DNA of 64,000 nucleotides from Solirubrobacter soli DSM 22325 (GTDB taxonomy: Bacteria; Actinomycetota; Thermoleophilia; Solirubrobacterales; Solirubrobacteraceae). The position numbers and the translations under genes were made by a program. The stretch covers positions 186,001 through 250,000 of the forward strand of contig NZ_AUIK01000009.1 of assembly GCF_000423665.1 (NCBI RefSeq), read 5' to 3'. The notes under the pieces were generated by a model. It did not search any database and had not been told where the DNA came from. It saw only the letters and a list, made by a program, of their open reading frames with translations. This document shows positions 23,262-31,975 of this stretch, in pieces (positions within the stretch are counted from its first letter, which is position 1; the number at the start of each line of letters is the position of its first letter).

Positions 23262-26200
23262 TGCAGTCCGGCCGGGAGCGGGAAGTCGACGAGGCGCCGA
23301 TCGTCACCGACCAGGCGCCCGCGGTGGCCGTCGAACCGCCCTCGCTCTCGGGTCCGCTGACGGCGGCCCGCATCGCCGCGTTGCAGCGCGGCGCGGGCAA
23401 CGCGGCCGTCGCCCGCCTCCTGAACGACCGCGGACGCCCACGCCCGCCGATCTCCCGCTTCCTCGACCCCTCGAACCTGGCCGGGTCGGCCGCGGAGCTC
23501 GTCGGCGAGGCGGCGAGTGGCGCGGCGGGCGCGGGCGCGTCGATGGCGGAGTCGGCCGGCGCGGCGGCAGGCGGCGCGGCGGGTGCGGGCGCGACGGCGG
23601 CGGAGTCAGCAGGCGGCGCGGCCGGCGCGGGTGCTGCGGCCGCGAGTGGCGTGCCGGGCGCGGCCGGGGCGGCGGCGAGTGGCGCGGCGGGCGCGGGCGC
23701 GTCGGTGGCGGAGTCGGCCGGCGCGGCGGCAGGCGGCGCGGCCGGCGCGGGCGCGACAGCGGCGGAGTCGGCTGGCGCGGCGGCGAGTGGCGCGGCGGGC
23801 GCGGGCGCGACGATGGCGGAGTCGGCCGGGGCGGCGGCGAGTGGCGCGGCGGGCGCGGGCGCGACGATGGCGGAGTCGGCCGGCGCGGCGGCGAGTGGCG
23901 CGGCGGGCGCGGGCGCGACGATGGCGGAGTCGGCCGGCGCGGCGGCAGGCGGCGCGGCCGGTGCGAGCGCGACCGCGGCGGAGTCGGCCGGCGCGGCCTC
24001 GGCGAGCGGCGCAGCCGGGGCCGGCGCGGCGGCGGAGAAACTGTTCGGCGGCGGTGCGGCGGGTGCCGCGGCCGCGGAGATGCTCGGCTCGGCGGGCGCC
24101 GGCGCGGCGGCGGGCGCGAGCGCGGCCGAGTTGCTGACCGGCGGCGCCTCCGCGATCTCCGAGGTCCTCGGCGGCGAGCACGGCGCCGCGACGGCGGGCG
24201 AGGCCAAGGGCGGCGCCGGCGCGGCCGCGGCGGGTGAAGCCAAGGGCGCGGCCGGGGCTGCGGGCGCGGGGCCGGCGACGGCCGGCGAGGCGAAGGCGGC
24301 GGAAGGTGGCGCGGCTGGTGCGGCGGCCTCGGGTGAGGTCAAGGGCGCGGCCGGTGGTGGCGCGGCCGGGGCTGCGGGCGCCGGGCCCGCGGCGGCGGGC
24401 GAAGCGAAGGCCGCGGAAGGTGGCGCGGCTGGTGCGGCGGCCTCGGGTGAAGCCAAGGGCGCGGCCGGCGGCGGCGCGGCGGGGGCGGGTCCCGCGGCGG
24501 CCGGCGAAGCGAAGGCCGCGGAGAGTGGCGCGGCCGGTGCTGCGGCGTCGGGTGAGGTCAAGGGCGCGGCGGGCGGCGGCGCGGCGGGGGCTGCGGGCGC
24601 GGGTCCCGCGGCGGCCGGCGAGGCGAAGGCCGCGGAGAGTGGCGCGGCGGGTGCTGCGGCGTCGGGTGAGGTCAAGGGCGCGGCGGGCGGCGGCGCGGCC
24701 GGGGCGGCGGCGTCGGGCGAGGCGAAGGCCGGGGCGGCCGGCGCGGGGCCGGCGGGCGGCGGTGAGGGCAAGGGTGCGGCCGGTGGGGCCAAGGGGGCCG
24801 CGGTCGGCGTCGAGGCGAAGAGTGCCGGCGCCGCGGGTGCGGTCGAGGAGGCCAAGGGCGGCGGGGGCGGCGCCGCGGCGGCGCACGCGGCCGCCGGTGG
24901 TGGGGCGGCCGGGCCGGCGGTCAACAAGGACCCGCACGCGGACCCGGCGTTCCAGGCCATGAAGGGGAAGTCCTCGGCGGCGGCGGGTGGGTCGAAGACG
25001 CACACGCCCGCGGCGGCGGGGGCGGCGAACGCGCAGGGTGCGGCGGTGCCGCCGGCGAACGACATGTCGAGCCAGGCGCAGGCCGCGCAGGTCGACGAGA
25101 TGGCCACGAAGGAGCCTGGGGCGTTCGACCGGGCGGCGTTCATCGCGGCGGTCAAGGAGGCGGTCGACAGCTCGGCGCCCAAGAACCTCGAGGAGGCCGA
25201 CGACTTCAAGGACGGCGGCGCGTCGGAGGTGAAGGGGAAGGTCTCGGGGATCGTCAAGACGGGCAAGGACGACTCGCAGAAGGACATCAAGGACGCGACC
25301 GTCGCCGCGCCGGACGCATCGAAGGCGAAGGCCAAGCAGGTCGAGCCGATGGCCAACGACCCGGTGGGGCAGGCGACGTCGACGGTCGGGGCGGCCAATG
25401 CGATGCCGGCGCCGGTTCCGCAGCAGACGACCGATCTGTCGGCCGGCCCGGACGCGGTCGACAAGCAGATGGCCGACGCGGACGTCACGGACGAGCAGAT
25501 CGAGAAGTCCAACGAGCCGACCTTCAAGGACGCGCTGACCGCGCGCGACGAGGCCAAGCAACACTCGGACAAGGCGCCCGGCGAGTACCGCAAGACCGAG
25601 CAGGGCGTGCTCGGCAAGGCCAAGGGCGACGCGCAAGGCCTCGAGGCGCAGGGCCTCGGCCAGATGCACGGCGCGCGCGGCCAGGCGTTGCAGCAGGCGA
25701 TCGGCCACAAGCAGGGCGCCAAGACCGAGGACGAGGCCAAGCGGGCGAAGGTCGCCACCGACATCCAGGGGATCTACGAGCGCACGAAGACCGACGTCAC
25801 GAAGACGCTCGGCGACCTCGACGGCAAGGTCGACCAGGCCTTCACCGCGGGCGAGTCAGGCGCCCGCAAGAGCTTCGAGGACTACGTCGGCCAGCGGATG
25901 GACGCCTACAAGGACGACCGCTACTCGGGTCTCCTCGGAAAGGGCCGCTGGCTGAAGGACAAGTTGATGGGCATGCCGTCGGAGGTCAACGCCTTCTACG
26001 CCGAGGGCAAGACCCGCTATCTCGCCGCCATGGACGGCGTGATCGGCAAGGTCGCGGACGTGGTGGGCGCCGCGCTGACCGCCGCCCGCGCCCGCATCGC
26101 CCAGGGCAAGGCCGAGATCGCCAAGTACGTCGCGCAGCTCCCGCAGGACCTGCAGAAGGTCGGCAAGGAGGCGGAGTCCAAGCTCGACAGCCAGTTCGAG

Positions 26201-28231
26201 CAGCTGACCGCCGACGTCGACTCCAAGCAGTCCGAGATGGTCGACACGCTGGCGCGCAAGTACGTCGAGTCGCGCGATTCCCTCGACGCTCGCATCGACG
26301 AGATGAAGGCCGCCAACCGCGGCCTTGTCGACAAGGCGATCGACGCGGTCGCGGGCGTGGTCAAGACGATCATCCAGCTCAAGAACATGCTGCTGGGCGT
26401 CCTGGCCAAGGCCGCGGACGTGATCGGCGACATCATCTCGGACCCGATCGGCTTCCTGGGCCGCCTCGTGGACGGCATCAAGGCGGGCCTGAGCCGCTTC
26501 GTCGGCAACATCGCCAGCCACCTGCAAGAGGGCCTGATGGGCTGGCTGTTCGGGGCGATCGGCCGCGCCGGCATCCAACTGCCCAAGAACTTCGACATCG
26601 CCGGGATCTTCGACCTGGTGATGCAGGTCCTCGGCCTCACCTACCGCCAGATCCGCGCACGCGTCGTCAAGCTCGTCGGCGAGCGGGTCATGACCAAGCT
26701 CGAGCAGACCGTCGACGTCTTCAAGATCCTCGTCACCGAGGGGCCCGCCGGACTCTGGCACTGGATCCAGGACAAGGTCGGCGACCTCGAAGAGACCGTC
26801 ATCGGCGGGATCAAGAACTTCATCATCGAGAAGGTCATCAAGGCGGGCATCACCTGGCTGATCGCCTTCCTGAACCCCGCTGCCGCCTTCATCAAGGCGT
26901 GCAAGGCGATCTACGACATCATCATGTTCATCATCGAGCGGGGCTCGGAGATCATGGACTTCGTCCGCTCGATCCTCGACTCGATCGGCGCGATCGCCAA
27001 GGGCAACATCGGGATCGTCGCCCAGAAGGTCGAGGACAGCCTCGCGCGCGCCCTCCCGCTGGCGATCTCGTTCCTGGCCAGCCTGCTCGGCCTCGGCGGC
27101 ATCTCGGAGAAGATCCACTCGATCATCCAGAAGGTCCAGGCGCCGATCACCAAGGCCGTCGACTTCGTCGTGATGGGCGCGGTCAAGGGCGCGAAGAAGC
27201 TCTTCGGCTGGGCCAAGGGCAAGTACGACGCCGGCAAGAAGTGGGTCAAGGACAAGGCGACCGCGGTCAAGGACCGCTTCACCGGCAAGGACAAGAAGGG
27301 CGACGAGGAGACCGCCGACAGCAAGGACGTGCGCGCGAAGGTCACCCGCGACCTGCGGGGTTCGCTCGGCTCGACCTACGATGACGCCGACACGACCAAG
27401 GCCAAGATCGAGGCCGTCTACAACGCCAACGCCGCGTCGGGCCTCAAGCAGATCTCGGTCGAGCGCGTGGGCGAGGCGGACGAGATCGGCGTGTACGTGA
27501 CCGCCTCGCCGCGCACGCTGGTCATGAAGCTCCTGCACAAGGACTTCAAGGTCGGAGTCCGGTTGGGCGAGGCGCGCCAGATGGCAGCCGCCCAGGCCGA
27601 GCCGGAGAAGGTCTCGATCGAGGACCAGGAGCGGCTCGCGGCGCTCAACGCGCGCCGTCTCGGCCCGCGCCGCGGCGTTCAGCACACCGCGGCCACCGCG
27701 ACCTGGAACGGCGTCTCGCTCCCGCGCCAGGAGAGCAGCGGCCTGCACGCCGAGCAGAAGCTCGACATGCTCATCCGCCGCGGCGTCGCCGCCGGCACGC
27801 TCAAGTCCAACGAGCAGGGCAAGAACCAGCTCGCGATCCAGCTGACCAAGAGCCCGTGCCCGAACTGCTCGCAGATCCTGCAGACGCTCGCCGCCGACCT
27901 CAACGTCGACGTCCACCTCGAGTTGCTCGGCCTCTACCGCGGCAGCCAGGAGGACACAGACCCGGAGACGGGCAAGAAGACCCCGAAATCGGTCGAGCAG
28001 AAGCGCCAACAGAAGGAGCTCTCGGTCGACGTCCTGCGCGAGCTCCGGGCCAAGGGCTTCAAACTCTCGGTGCTGAGCGTCGAGAAGATGCTCGCCGAGC
28101 ACTATGAGGGCGTCGAGCTCGACGACCAGGAGCTGAAGGTGATTCGCCGTCGCGCCAAGGAACTGGAGCCGATCATCAACAAGATCAACAGCGATGCGGA
28201 GAAGCTCGACGGGACCAAGGTGGGCTCGTGA
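23261..28231 (+). CDS. Giant tagged toxin with C-terminal deaminase-fold domain
   Basis: 1656 residues from GTG 23261. Regions: N-terminal tag LQRGAGNAAVARLL (41-54); Ala/Gly repeat stalk (about 86-547); charged helical part (about 560-1040); long amphipathic/hydrophobic helical body (about 1040-1350) with VFKILVTEGPAGLWHWIQDK and LLNPAAAFIKACKAIYDIIM-like segments typical of eCIS-associated DUF4157 giants; and a C-terminal domain (about 1365-1656). The last holds HAEQ (H1496, E1498) and SPCPNC (C1533, C1536), the zinc and catalytic set of the nucleic-acid/nucleotide deaminase superfamily. I see no HExxH. Followed by two overlapping small genes that are probable immunity genes. The deaminase target (DNA, RNA or nucleotide) cannot be told. 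Confidence 0.82.
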   Translation: MQSGREREVDEAPIVTDQAPAVAVEPPSLSGPLTAARIAALQRGAGNAAVARLLNDRGRPRPPISRFLDPSNLAGSAAELVGEAASGAAGAGASMAESAGAAAGGAAGAGATAAESAGGAAGAGAAAASGVPGAAGAAASGAAGAGASVAESAGAAAGGAAGAGATAAESAGAAASGAAGAGATMAESAGAAASGAAGAGATMAESAGAAASGAAGAGATMAESAGAAAGGAAGASATAAESAGAASASGAAGAGAAAEKLFGGGAAGAAAAEMLGSAGAGAAAGASAAELLTGGASAISEVLGGEHGAATAGEAKGGAGAAAAGEAKGAAGAAGAGPATAGEAKAAEGGAAGAAASGEVKGAAGGGAAGAAGAGPAAAGEAKAAEGGAAGAAASGEAKGAAGGGAAGAGPAAAGEAKAAESGAAGAAASGEVKGAAGGGAAGAAGAGPAAAGEAKAAESGAAGAAASGEVKGAAGGGAAGAAASGEAKAGAAGAGPAGGGEGKGAAGGAKGAAVGVEAKSAGAAGAVEEAKGGGGGAAAAHAAAGGGAAGPAVNKDPHADPAFQAMKGKSSAAAGGSKTHTPAAAGAANAQGAAVPPANDMSSQAQAAQVDEMATKEPGAFDRAAFIAAVKEAVDSSAPKNLEEADDFKDGGASEVKGKVSGIVKTGKDDSQKDIKDATVAAPDASKAKAKQVEPMANDPVGQATSTVGAANAMPAPVPQQTTDLSAGPDAVDKQMADADVTDEQIEKSNEPTFKDALTARDEAKQHSDKAPGEYRKTEQGVLGKAKGDAQGLEAQGLGQMHGARGQALQQAIGHKQGAKTEDEAKRAKVATDIQGIYERTKTDVTKTLGDLDGKVDQAFTAGESGARKSFEDYVGQRMDAYKDDRYSGLLGKGRWLKDKLMGMPSEVNAFYAEGKTRYLAAMDGVIGKVADVVGAALTAARARIAQGKAEIAKYVAQLPQDLQKVGKEAESKLDSQFEQLTADVDSKQSEMVDTLARKYVESRDSLDARIDEMKAANRGLVDKAIDAVAGVVKTIIQLKNMLLGVLAKAADVIGDIISDPIGFLGRLVDGIKAGLSRFVGNIASHLQEGLMGWLFGAIGRAGIQLPKNFDIAGIFDLVMQVLGLTYRQIRARVVKLVGERVMTKLEQTVDVFKILVTEGPAGLWHWIQDKVGDLEETVIGGIKNFIIEKVIKAGITWLIAFLNPAAAFIKACKAIYDIIMFIIERGSEIMDFVRSILDSIGAIAKGNIGIVAQKVEDSLARALPLAISFLASLLGLGGISEKIHSIIQKVQAPITKAVDFVVMGAVKGAKKLFGWAKGKYDAGKKWVKDKATAVKDRFTGKDKKGDEETADSKDVRAKVTRDLRGSLGSTYDDADTTKAKIEAVYNANAASGLKQISVERVGEADEIGVYVTASPRTLVMKLLHKDFKVGVRLGEARQMAAAQAEPEKVSIEDQERLAALNARRLGPRRGVQHTAATATWNGVSLPRQESSGLHAEQKLDMLIRRGVAAGTLKSNEQGKNQLAIQLTKSPCPNCSQILQTLAADLNVDVHLELLGLYRGSQEDTDPETGKKTPKSVEQKRQQKELSVDVLRELRAKGFKLSVLSVEKMLAEHYEGVELDDQELKVIRRRAKELEPIINKINSDAEKLDGTKVGS
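23500..24760 (+). repeat. In-frame Ala/Gly tandem repeat tracts in the toxin gene
   Basis: Two successive repeat families. From about 23505 to 24010 a unit of about 18 residues (54 bases), typified by AESAGAAASGAAGAGATM, is repeated eight or nine times, some copies nearly identical in DNA. From about 24180 to 24760 a longer unit of about 38-41 residues (GEAKAAEGGAAGAAASGEVK followed by GAAGGGAAGAAGAGPAA) is repeated about five times. Length is kept in frame. The tract probably forms a flexible stalk and may vary in copy number. Confidence 0.85.
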
Positions 28232-28614
28232 GCGACCCCGAGGCGCACGTCCGCCTGATCACCGCCCGCCTGAAGGCCGCGGGCTGGGACCGCGATCCGT
28301 CCGCCGAGCAGCTCGACTGGCCGACCTTCACCCACGAGAGTGACCACGGCGAGCTGACCGTCGAATACCTCCCGGGCGAGGACTGGCTGCGCATCGGGCT
28401 CGCGACCGACGAGCTCGAGGGCAACCTCAAGGTGTTCTTCGGTACGCACCTCGAGCAGGTCCTCTCGGTCGTCACGGGCGCGCAGGACACGCTCGACCCG
28501 GACGGCTGGAGCGCCTTCATCGATGAGCTCCTCGCCGTCCCGGCGCGCGTGCTCGCCATCCAGGGCGAGGACGACGAGGTCGAGCTGCGCCTGTCCGACA
28601 CCCGCTCGGAGTGA
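28228..28614 (+). CDS. Probable immunity protein 1
   Basis: 128 residues, starting at GTG 28228 inside the toxin stop (GTGA). Acidic and compact, with a helix-strand pattern: VRLITARLKAAGWDRDPS, FTHESDHGELTVEYLPGEDW, LKVFFGTHLEQVLSVV and a C-terminal acidic strand. I recognise no named domain. Small size, strong acidity and position directly after the toxin fit an immunity protein that binds the basic deaminase domain. The following gene shares the opening pattern RLxxAGWxxDxxxEQ, hinting at common ancestry. Confidence 0.7.
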   Translation: MSDPEAHVRLITARLKAAGWDRDPSAEQLDWPTFTHESDHGELTVEYLPGEDWLRIGLATDELEGNLKVFFGTHLEQVLSVVTGAQDTLDPDGWSAFIDELLAVPARVLAIQGEDDEVELRLSDTRSE

Positions 28615-29027
28615 AGGCCTCTGAGCTCAGCGAGGCGGCCGCCGGCCGGCGCACGGCCGTCGTCGCCGCGTTGCGCTCCGCGGGCTGGCGCTGCGACTCC
28701 TGGGAGGAGCTGTTCGCCGCGGGCTTCTCGCTCTCCCCCGAGGCCTACTGCGAGCTGCCCGCCGAGGGGCGCGAGATCGGCATCGGCTACGTCGCCGAGG
28801 CGGACTACCTGACCCTCAAGTTCGAGAGCTCCGACGATGAGCAGATCGTGCTGCGGCTGTACCCCGAGCGCGACGCGGGCGAGTTGGCAGCCGCGCTCGC
28901 CCGCGAGGTCGAGGCCGCGCAGACGAGCGACGAGGGCCAGCAGCTCGCCGGGATCGTCGAGCGCCTGCGGCCGTTGTGCCGGCGGCAGGAGCTCGAGACC
29001 GCCGACGAGATCCTCGAGATCGAATAG
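28611..29027 (+). CDS. Probable immunity protein 2
   Basis: 138 residues from GTG 28611, again overlapping the previous stop as GTGA. It contains AVVAALRSAGWRCDSWEELFAAGF, CELPAEGREIGIGYVAEADY, LTLKFESSDDEQIVLRLYPE and a C-terminal helix. It looks like a distant paralogue of the first immunity candidate and is equally acidic. Its ending at 29027 leaves 50 bases to the next gene. Immunity function is inferred from position only. Last gene of a four-gene coupled operon. Confidence 0.65.
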   Translation: MKASELSEAAAGRRTAVVAALRSAGWRCDSWEELFAAGFSLSPEAYCELPAEGREIGIGYVAEADYLTLKFESSDDEQIVLRLYPERDAGELAAALAREVEAAQTSDEGQQLAGIVERLRPLCRRQELETADEILEIE

Positions 29028-29077
29028 CCCAGCGCGTCGACGTCGCCGGACGCGCCTGCTTCGTCAGACTCTTCACC

Positions 29078-29374
29078 GTGTTCTCACTGAAGACCTTCCG
29101 TGTCGTCGCTCTGACAGAGGCGACGAGTTTCCTGCTGCTGCTGGTCGCGTCCGTGCTCAAGCGCACCGCCGACGCCGAGGTTCTGGTCACGATCCTCGGC
29201 CCGATCCATGGAGCGCTGTTCGTCGCCTACGTGCTGATCGCGCTCAATCTCAAGGCCGACCAGGGCTGGAGCGCCAAAGAAACCGGTTACATCCTGCTCG
29301 GAGCCGTGATCCCGTTCGGCGGCTACGTCGTCGACCGTTGGTTGGCGCGCCGGGAGTATTCCCCAGTGGCGTAG
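29078..29374 (+). CDS. DUF3817 membrane protein
   Basis: 98 residues from GTG 29078. Three membrane segments: FRVVALTEATSFLLLLVASV, VTILGPIHGALFVAYVLIAL and GYILLGAVIPFGGYVVDRWL. The EATSFL and GPIHGALFVAYV segments are the hallmark of DUF3817, a small integral membrane family of actinobacteria and proteobacteria without known function. The long frame upstream of the GTG is an antisense/other-frame shadow of the immunity gene. Confidence 0.85.
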   Translation: MFSLKTFRVVALTEATSFLLLLVASVLKRTADAEVLVTILGPIHGALFVAYVLIALNLKADQGWSAKETGYILLGAVIPFGGYVVDRWLARREYSPVA

Positions 29375-29401
29375 CCCGATCGGCGAGGGTAGTTTGGGTC
29401 C

Positions 29402-31975
29402 TTGCCCACGGAGTGGCGAATCTCGTATCGCCGCGGGCTCTGGGTCACAGCTGCCATCGGAGTCCTCTGCTCGCTCGCCCTCCTCGCCGGCGGGAGGCGG
29501 ATCGACGCCAGCCGGGACAGATTGCGCGACGACGCGGCGACCTTCGCCGCGTCGAGCGCCCTGCGCTCGCAGATCGACGTGCTCGAGGGCCAGGTCCGCG
29601 ACCTGGGCGGCCTGTTCGTGGCCTCCAACGACGTCGAGCAGGACGAGTTCATGAAGTTCGTGACGCCGATGCTGCGGCGGTCGCAGGCCCGCTCGCTGGT
29701 CTACCTGGCCGACGTCCGCGACCCGCAGCGCGCCGCGTTCGAGCAGCGTCTCGGCGGCCCGATCCGCGAGATCACCCCGGACGGAAAGGTCCGGGTCGCC
29801 GGGCAGCGACCGCGCTACATCGTGGTCGTGCACGGGTCCTTCGTGGCCGCGGGCCGGCATCTCGAGGGCATCGACGTCGCCAACCAGCCCGGGCGGTTGG
29901 AGACGGTCGAACGCGCGGAGCGCCAGGGCACGCTCGCGGCCACCGGCTCGGTCGCGCTCGCCCGCAACGGCGAGCGCGGGACGATCATCTTCCAGCCGGT
30001 CACGACGGGCAAGGGCGAACGCGGGTTCGTGGCCGGGACCTTCAGCCATACCGTGATCTTCAACGCGGTCCGGCACGCGGTCGCGCCGGACGTCGCGCTG
30101 CGCCTCGCCAGCGGCGGCTCGCTCGTCGGCCAGACCGGGAAGCTGCCAGGCGACGCCGAGCACCAGCGGCTCACGTTCGGCGGCCAGACGCTCGACCTCG
30201 CGGTCTCCGCGCCGCAGGAGTCCGGGGTGCGGATCGGCCCGGTCGCGCTCGCCGTCGGGCTGTTGCTGACCCTACTGGTGATGATCCTCCAGGTCGTCCT
30301 GCGCACACGCCGGCGGCTGGCGATCCGCGACACCCGGTTGGCCGAGGCGTTCGAGGCGTCGCCGATCGGGCAGGCCGTCGGGTTCCGCGACGGGCACCTG
30401 GCGCGGGTCAATCCGGCGCTGTCGGAGATCACGGGGTTCTCGCGGGAGGAGCTGAGCGCGCGGACGTCGGTGGACCTCATCCACCCGGTGGACCGCGCCC
30501 GCGCCCAGGACCTCGTCGCCCGCGCGCTCGCCGCGCCCGGCACCGCGGTCGGCGGTGAGCTGCGGCTGCTGGTCGCCGACGGCGCCTCCCGCTTCGCGCA
30601 GGTGCACTTCACCCGCCTCGACGACGAGGAGCTGGGCAGCCCGCTGCTCACGCAGGTCATCGACGTGTCCGAGCGGCGCGGCCTGGAGGTCGAGCTGCGC
30701 CACCAGGCCGAGCACGACGCCCTGACCGAGCTGCTCAACCGGCGTGGCTTCCAGCGCCGGCTCGGCGCGCTCATCGACCATGGCGCGTCCGGCGCGGTGA
30801 TGCTGATCGACCTCGACCACTTCAAGGCGATCAACGACACGCTCGGCCACCACGTCGGCGACGAGGTGATCCGCGCGGCGGGCGCGGCGCTGCGGCACTC
30901 GCTGCGCGCCGAGGACATCGTCGCCCGCATCGGCGGCGACGAGTTCGCCGTCCTCCTCCCCGGGGCGGACCGCGACCGCGCGCGGGCGACCGCGGCGCGG
31001 CTCGTCCACGCCGTCGACGGGATGCCGGAGGGCCGCGGCGTCAGCGCCAGCGTCGGGGTCGCGATGCTCGAGGGCCGCTTCGCCAAGGCCGACGACGCGC
31101 TGATGGCGGCCGATCTCGCGATGTATGACGCCAAGCACGCCGGTCGCCGGCGGACCGCGTTCTACGAGACCAGCGAGCAGTCCTCGACGCAGTCGCGGCT
31201 GCAGTGGGTGGACCGGATCCGCGGCGCGCTCGCCGAGGACCGGCTGACCCTGTTCGCGCAGCCCATCGTCGATCTCGAGACCGGCACGGTCCACCACGAG
31301 GTCCTGCTGCGGATGCTCGGGCCCGACGGCGAGCTGATCGCCCCGGGCGACTTCCTGCCGATCGCCGAGCAGTTCGGGTTGATGGGGGAGATCGACGGCT
31401 GGGTCGTGACCCGCGCGATCGGCGCGATCGCCGACCACCCCGACCGCGACCTCGTCTTCGAGATCAACCTCTCGGGCAGCTCGCTCGGGTCACCGGAGCT
31501 GCTCGTCGCGATCCGCTCGGCGCTGCTGTCCGGCCAGGTCGACCCGTCGCGGGTCATCTTCGAGATCACCGAGACCGCCGCGGTCACGAACTTCGAGGAG
31601 GCGGACATCTTCGCGCGCTCGCTGTCCAGCCTCGGATGCCGCTTCGCGCTCGACGACTTCGGCGTCGGCTTCGGCTCGTTCACCTACGTCAAGCACCTGC
31701 CGTTCGATTACTTGAAGATCGACGGCGAGTTCGTGCGCCACAGCGCCACCAGCCCGTCCGACCGCGTGATCCTCGAGTCGCTGATCCACGCCGCGCGCGG
31801 GCTCGGCAAGCGCACGATCGCCGAGTACGTGGAGGACGAGGAGACCATCACCCTCCTGCGCGAGCTCGGCGTGGACATGGTCCAGGGCTACTTCACCGGG
31901 CCGCCGGTCGAGCTCGGCGCGGTGATCGCCTCGGCGCCGCTCAGAGCGTCTTCCCGATCGCCTGCAACGCCGTAG
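29402..31975 (+). CDS. Membrane GGDEF-EAL protein with CHASE-like and PAS domains
   Basis: 857 residues from TTG 29402. Membrane segments at about 15-32 and 280-300 flank an extracytoplasmic CHASE-like sensor. PAS follows (about 310-425, SPIGQAVGFRDGHLARVNPAL). The GGDEF domain has an intact GGDEF (511-515) and RAEDIVARIGG. In EAL the signature is EVL (633-635), but FEINLSG, FEITET, DDFGVG, YLKIDGEF, AEYVED and VQGYFTG are kept, so phosphodiesterase activity is plausible. It makes and/or breaks c-di-GMP in response to an outside signal. Convergent overlap of 35 bases with the SDR gene. Confidence 0.9.
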   Translation: MPTEWRISYRRGLWVTAAIGVLCSLALLAGGRRIDASRDRLRDDAATFAASSALRSQIDVLEGQVRDLGGLFVASNDVEQDEFMKFVTPMLRRSQARSLVYLADVRDPQRAAFEQRLGGPIREITPDGKVRVAGQRPRYIVVVHGSFVAAGRHLEGIDVANQPGRLETVERAERQGTLAATGSVALARNGERGTIIFQPVTTGKGERGFVAGTFSHTVIFNAVRHAVAPDVALRLASGGSLVGQTGKLPGDAEHQRLTFGGQTLDLAVSAPQESGVRIGPVALAVGLLLTLLVMILQVVLRTRRRLAIRDTRLAEAFEASPIGQAVGFRDGHLARVNPALSEITGFSREELSARTSVDLIHPVDRARAQDLVARALAAPGTAVGGELRLLVADGASRFAQVHFTRLDDEELGSPLLTQVIDVSERRGLEVELRHQAEHDALTELLNRRGFQRRLGALIDHGASGAVMLIDLDHFKAINDTLGHHVGDEVIRAAGAALRHSLRAEDIVARIGGDEFAVLLPGADRDRARATAARLVHAVDGMPEGRGVSASVGVAMLEGRFAKADDALMAADLAMYDAKHAGRRRTAFYETSEQSSTQSRLQWVDRIRGALAEDRLTLFAQPIVDLETGTVHHEVLLRMLGPDGELIAPGDFLPIAEQFGLMGEIDGWVVTRAIGAIADHPDRDLVFEINLSGSSLGSPELLVAIRSALLSGQVDPSRVIFEITETAAVTNFEEADIFARSLSSLGCRFALDDFGVGFGSFTYVKHLPFDYLKIDGEFVRHSATSPSDRVILESLIHAARGLGKRTIAEYVEDEETITLLRELGVDMVQGYFTGPPVELGAVIASAPLRASSRSPATP

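Noticed and set aside
23500..24760. Regularly spaced repeats resembling a CRISPR array
   Set aside because: The repeats are contiguous, in frame and code for Ala/Gly units; there are no unique spacers.
22762..25764. 1000-codon minus-strand frame rich in Ala, Pro and Ser opposite the toxin gene
   Set aside because: It is the mirror of the Ala/Gly repeat tract; GC-rich codon bias leaves the antisense frame open. No start context or domain supports it.
22959..29027. Type VI secretion or Rhs polymorphic toxin
   Set aside because: No PAAR, VgrG, YD repeats or autoprotease; the tag and amphipathic body fit eCIS-type cargo better.
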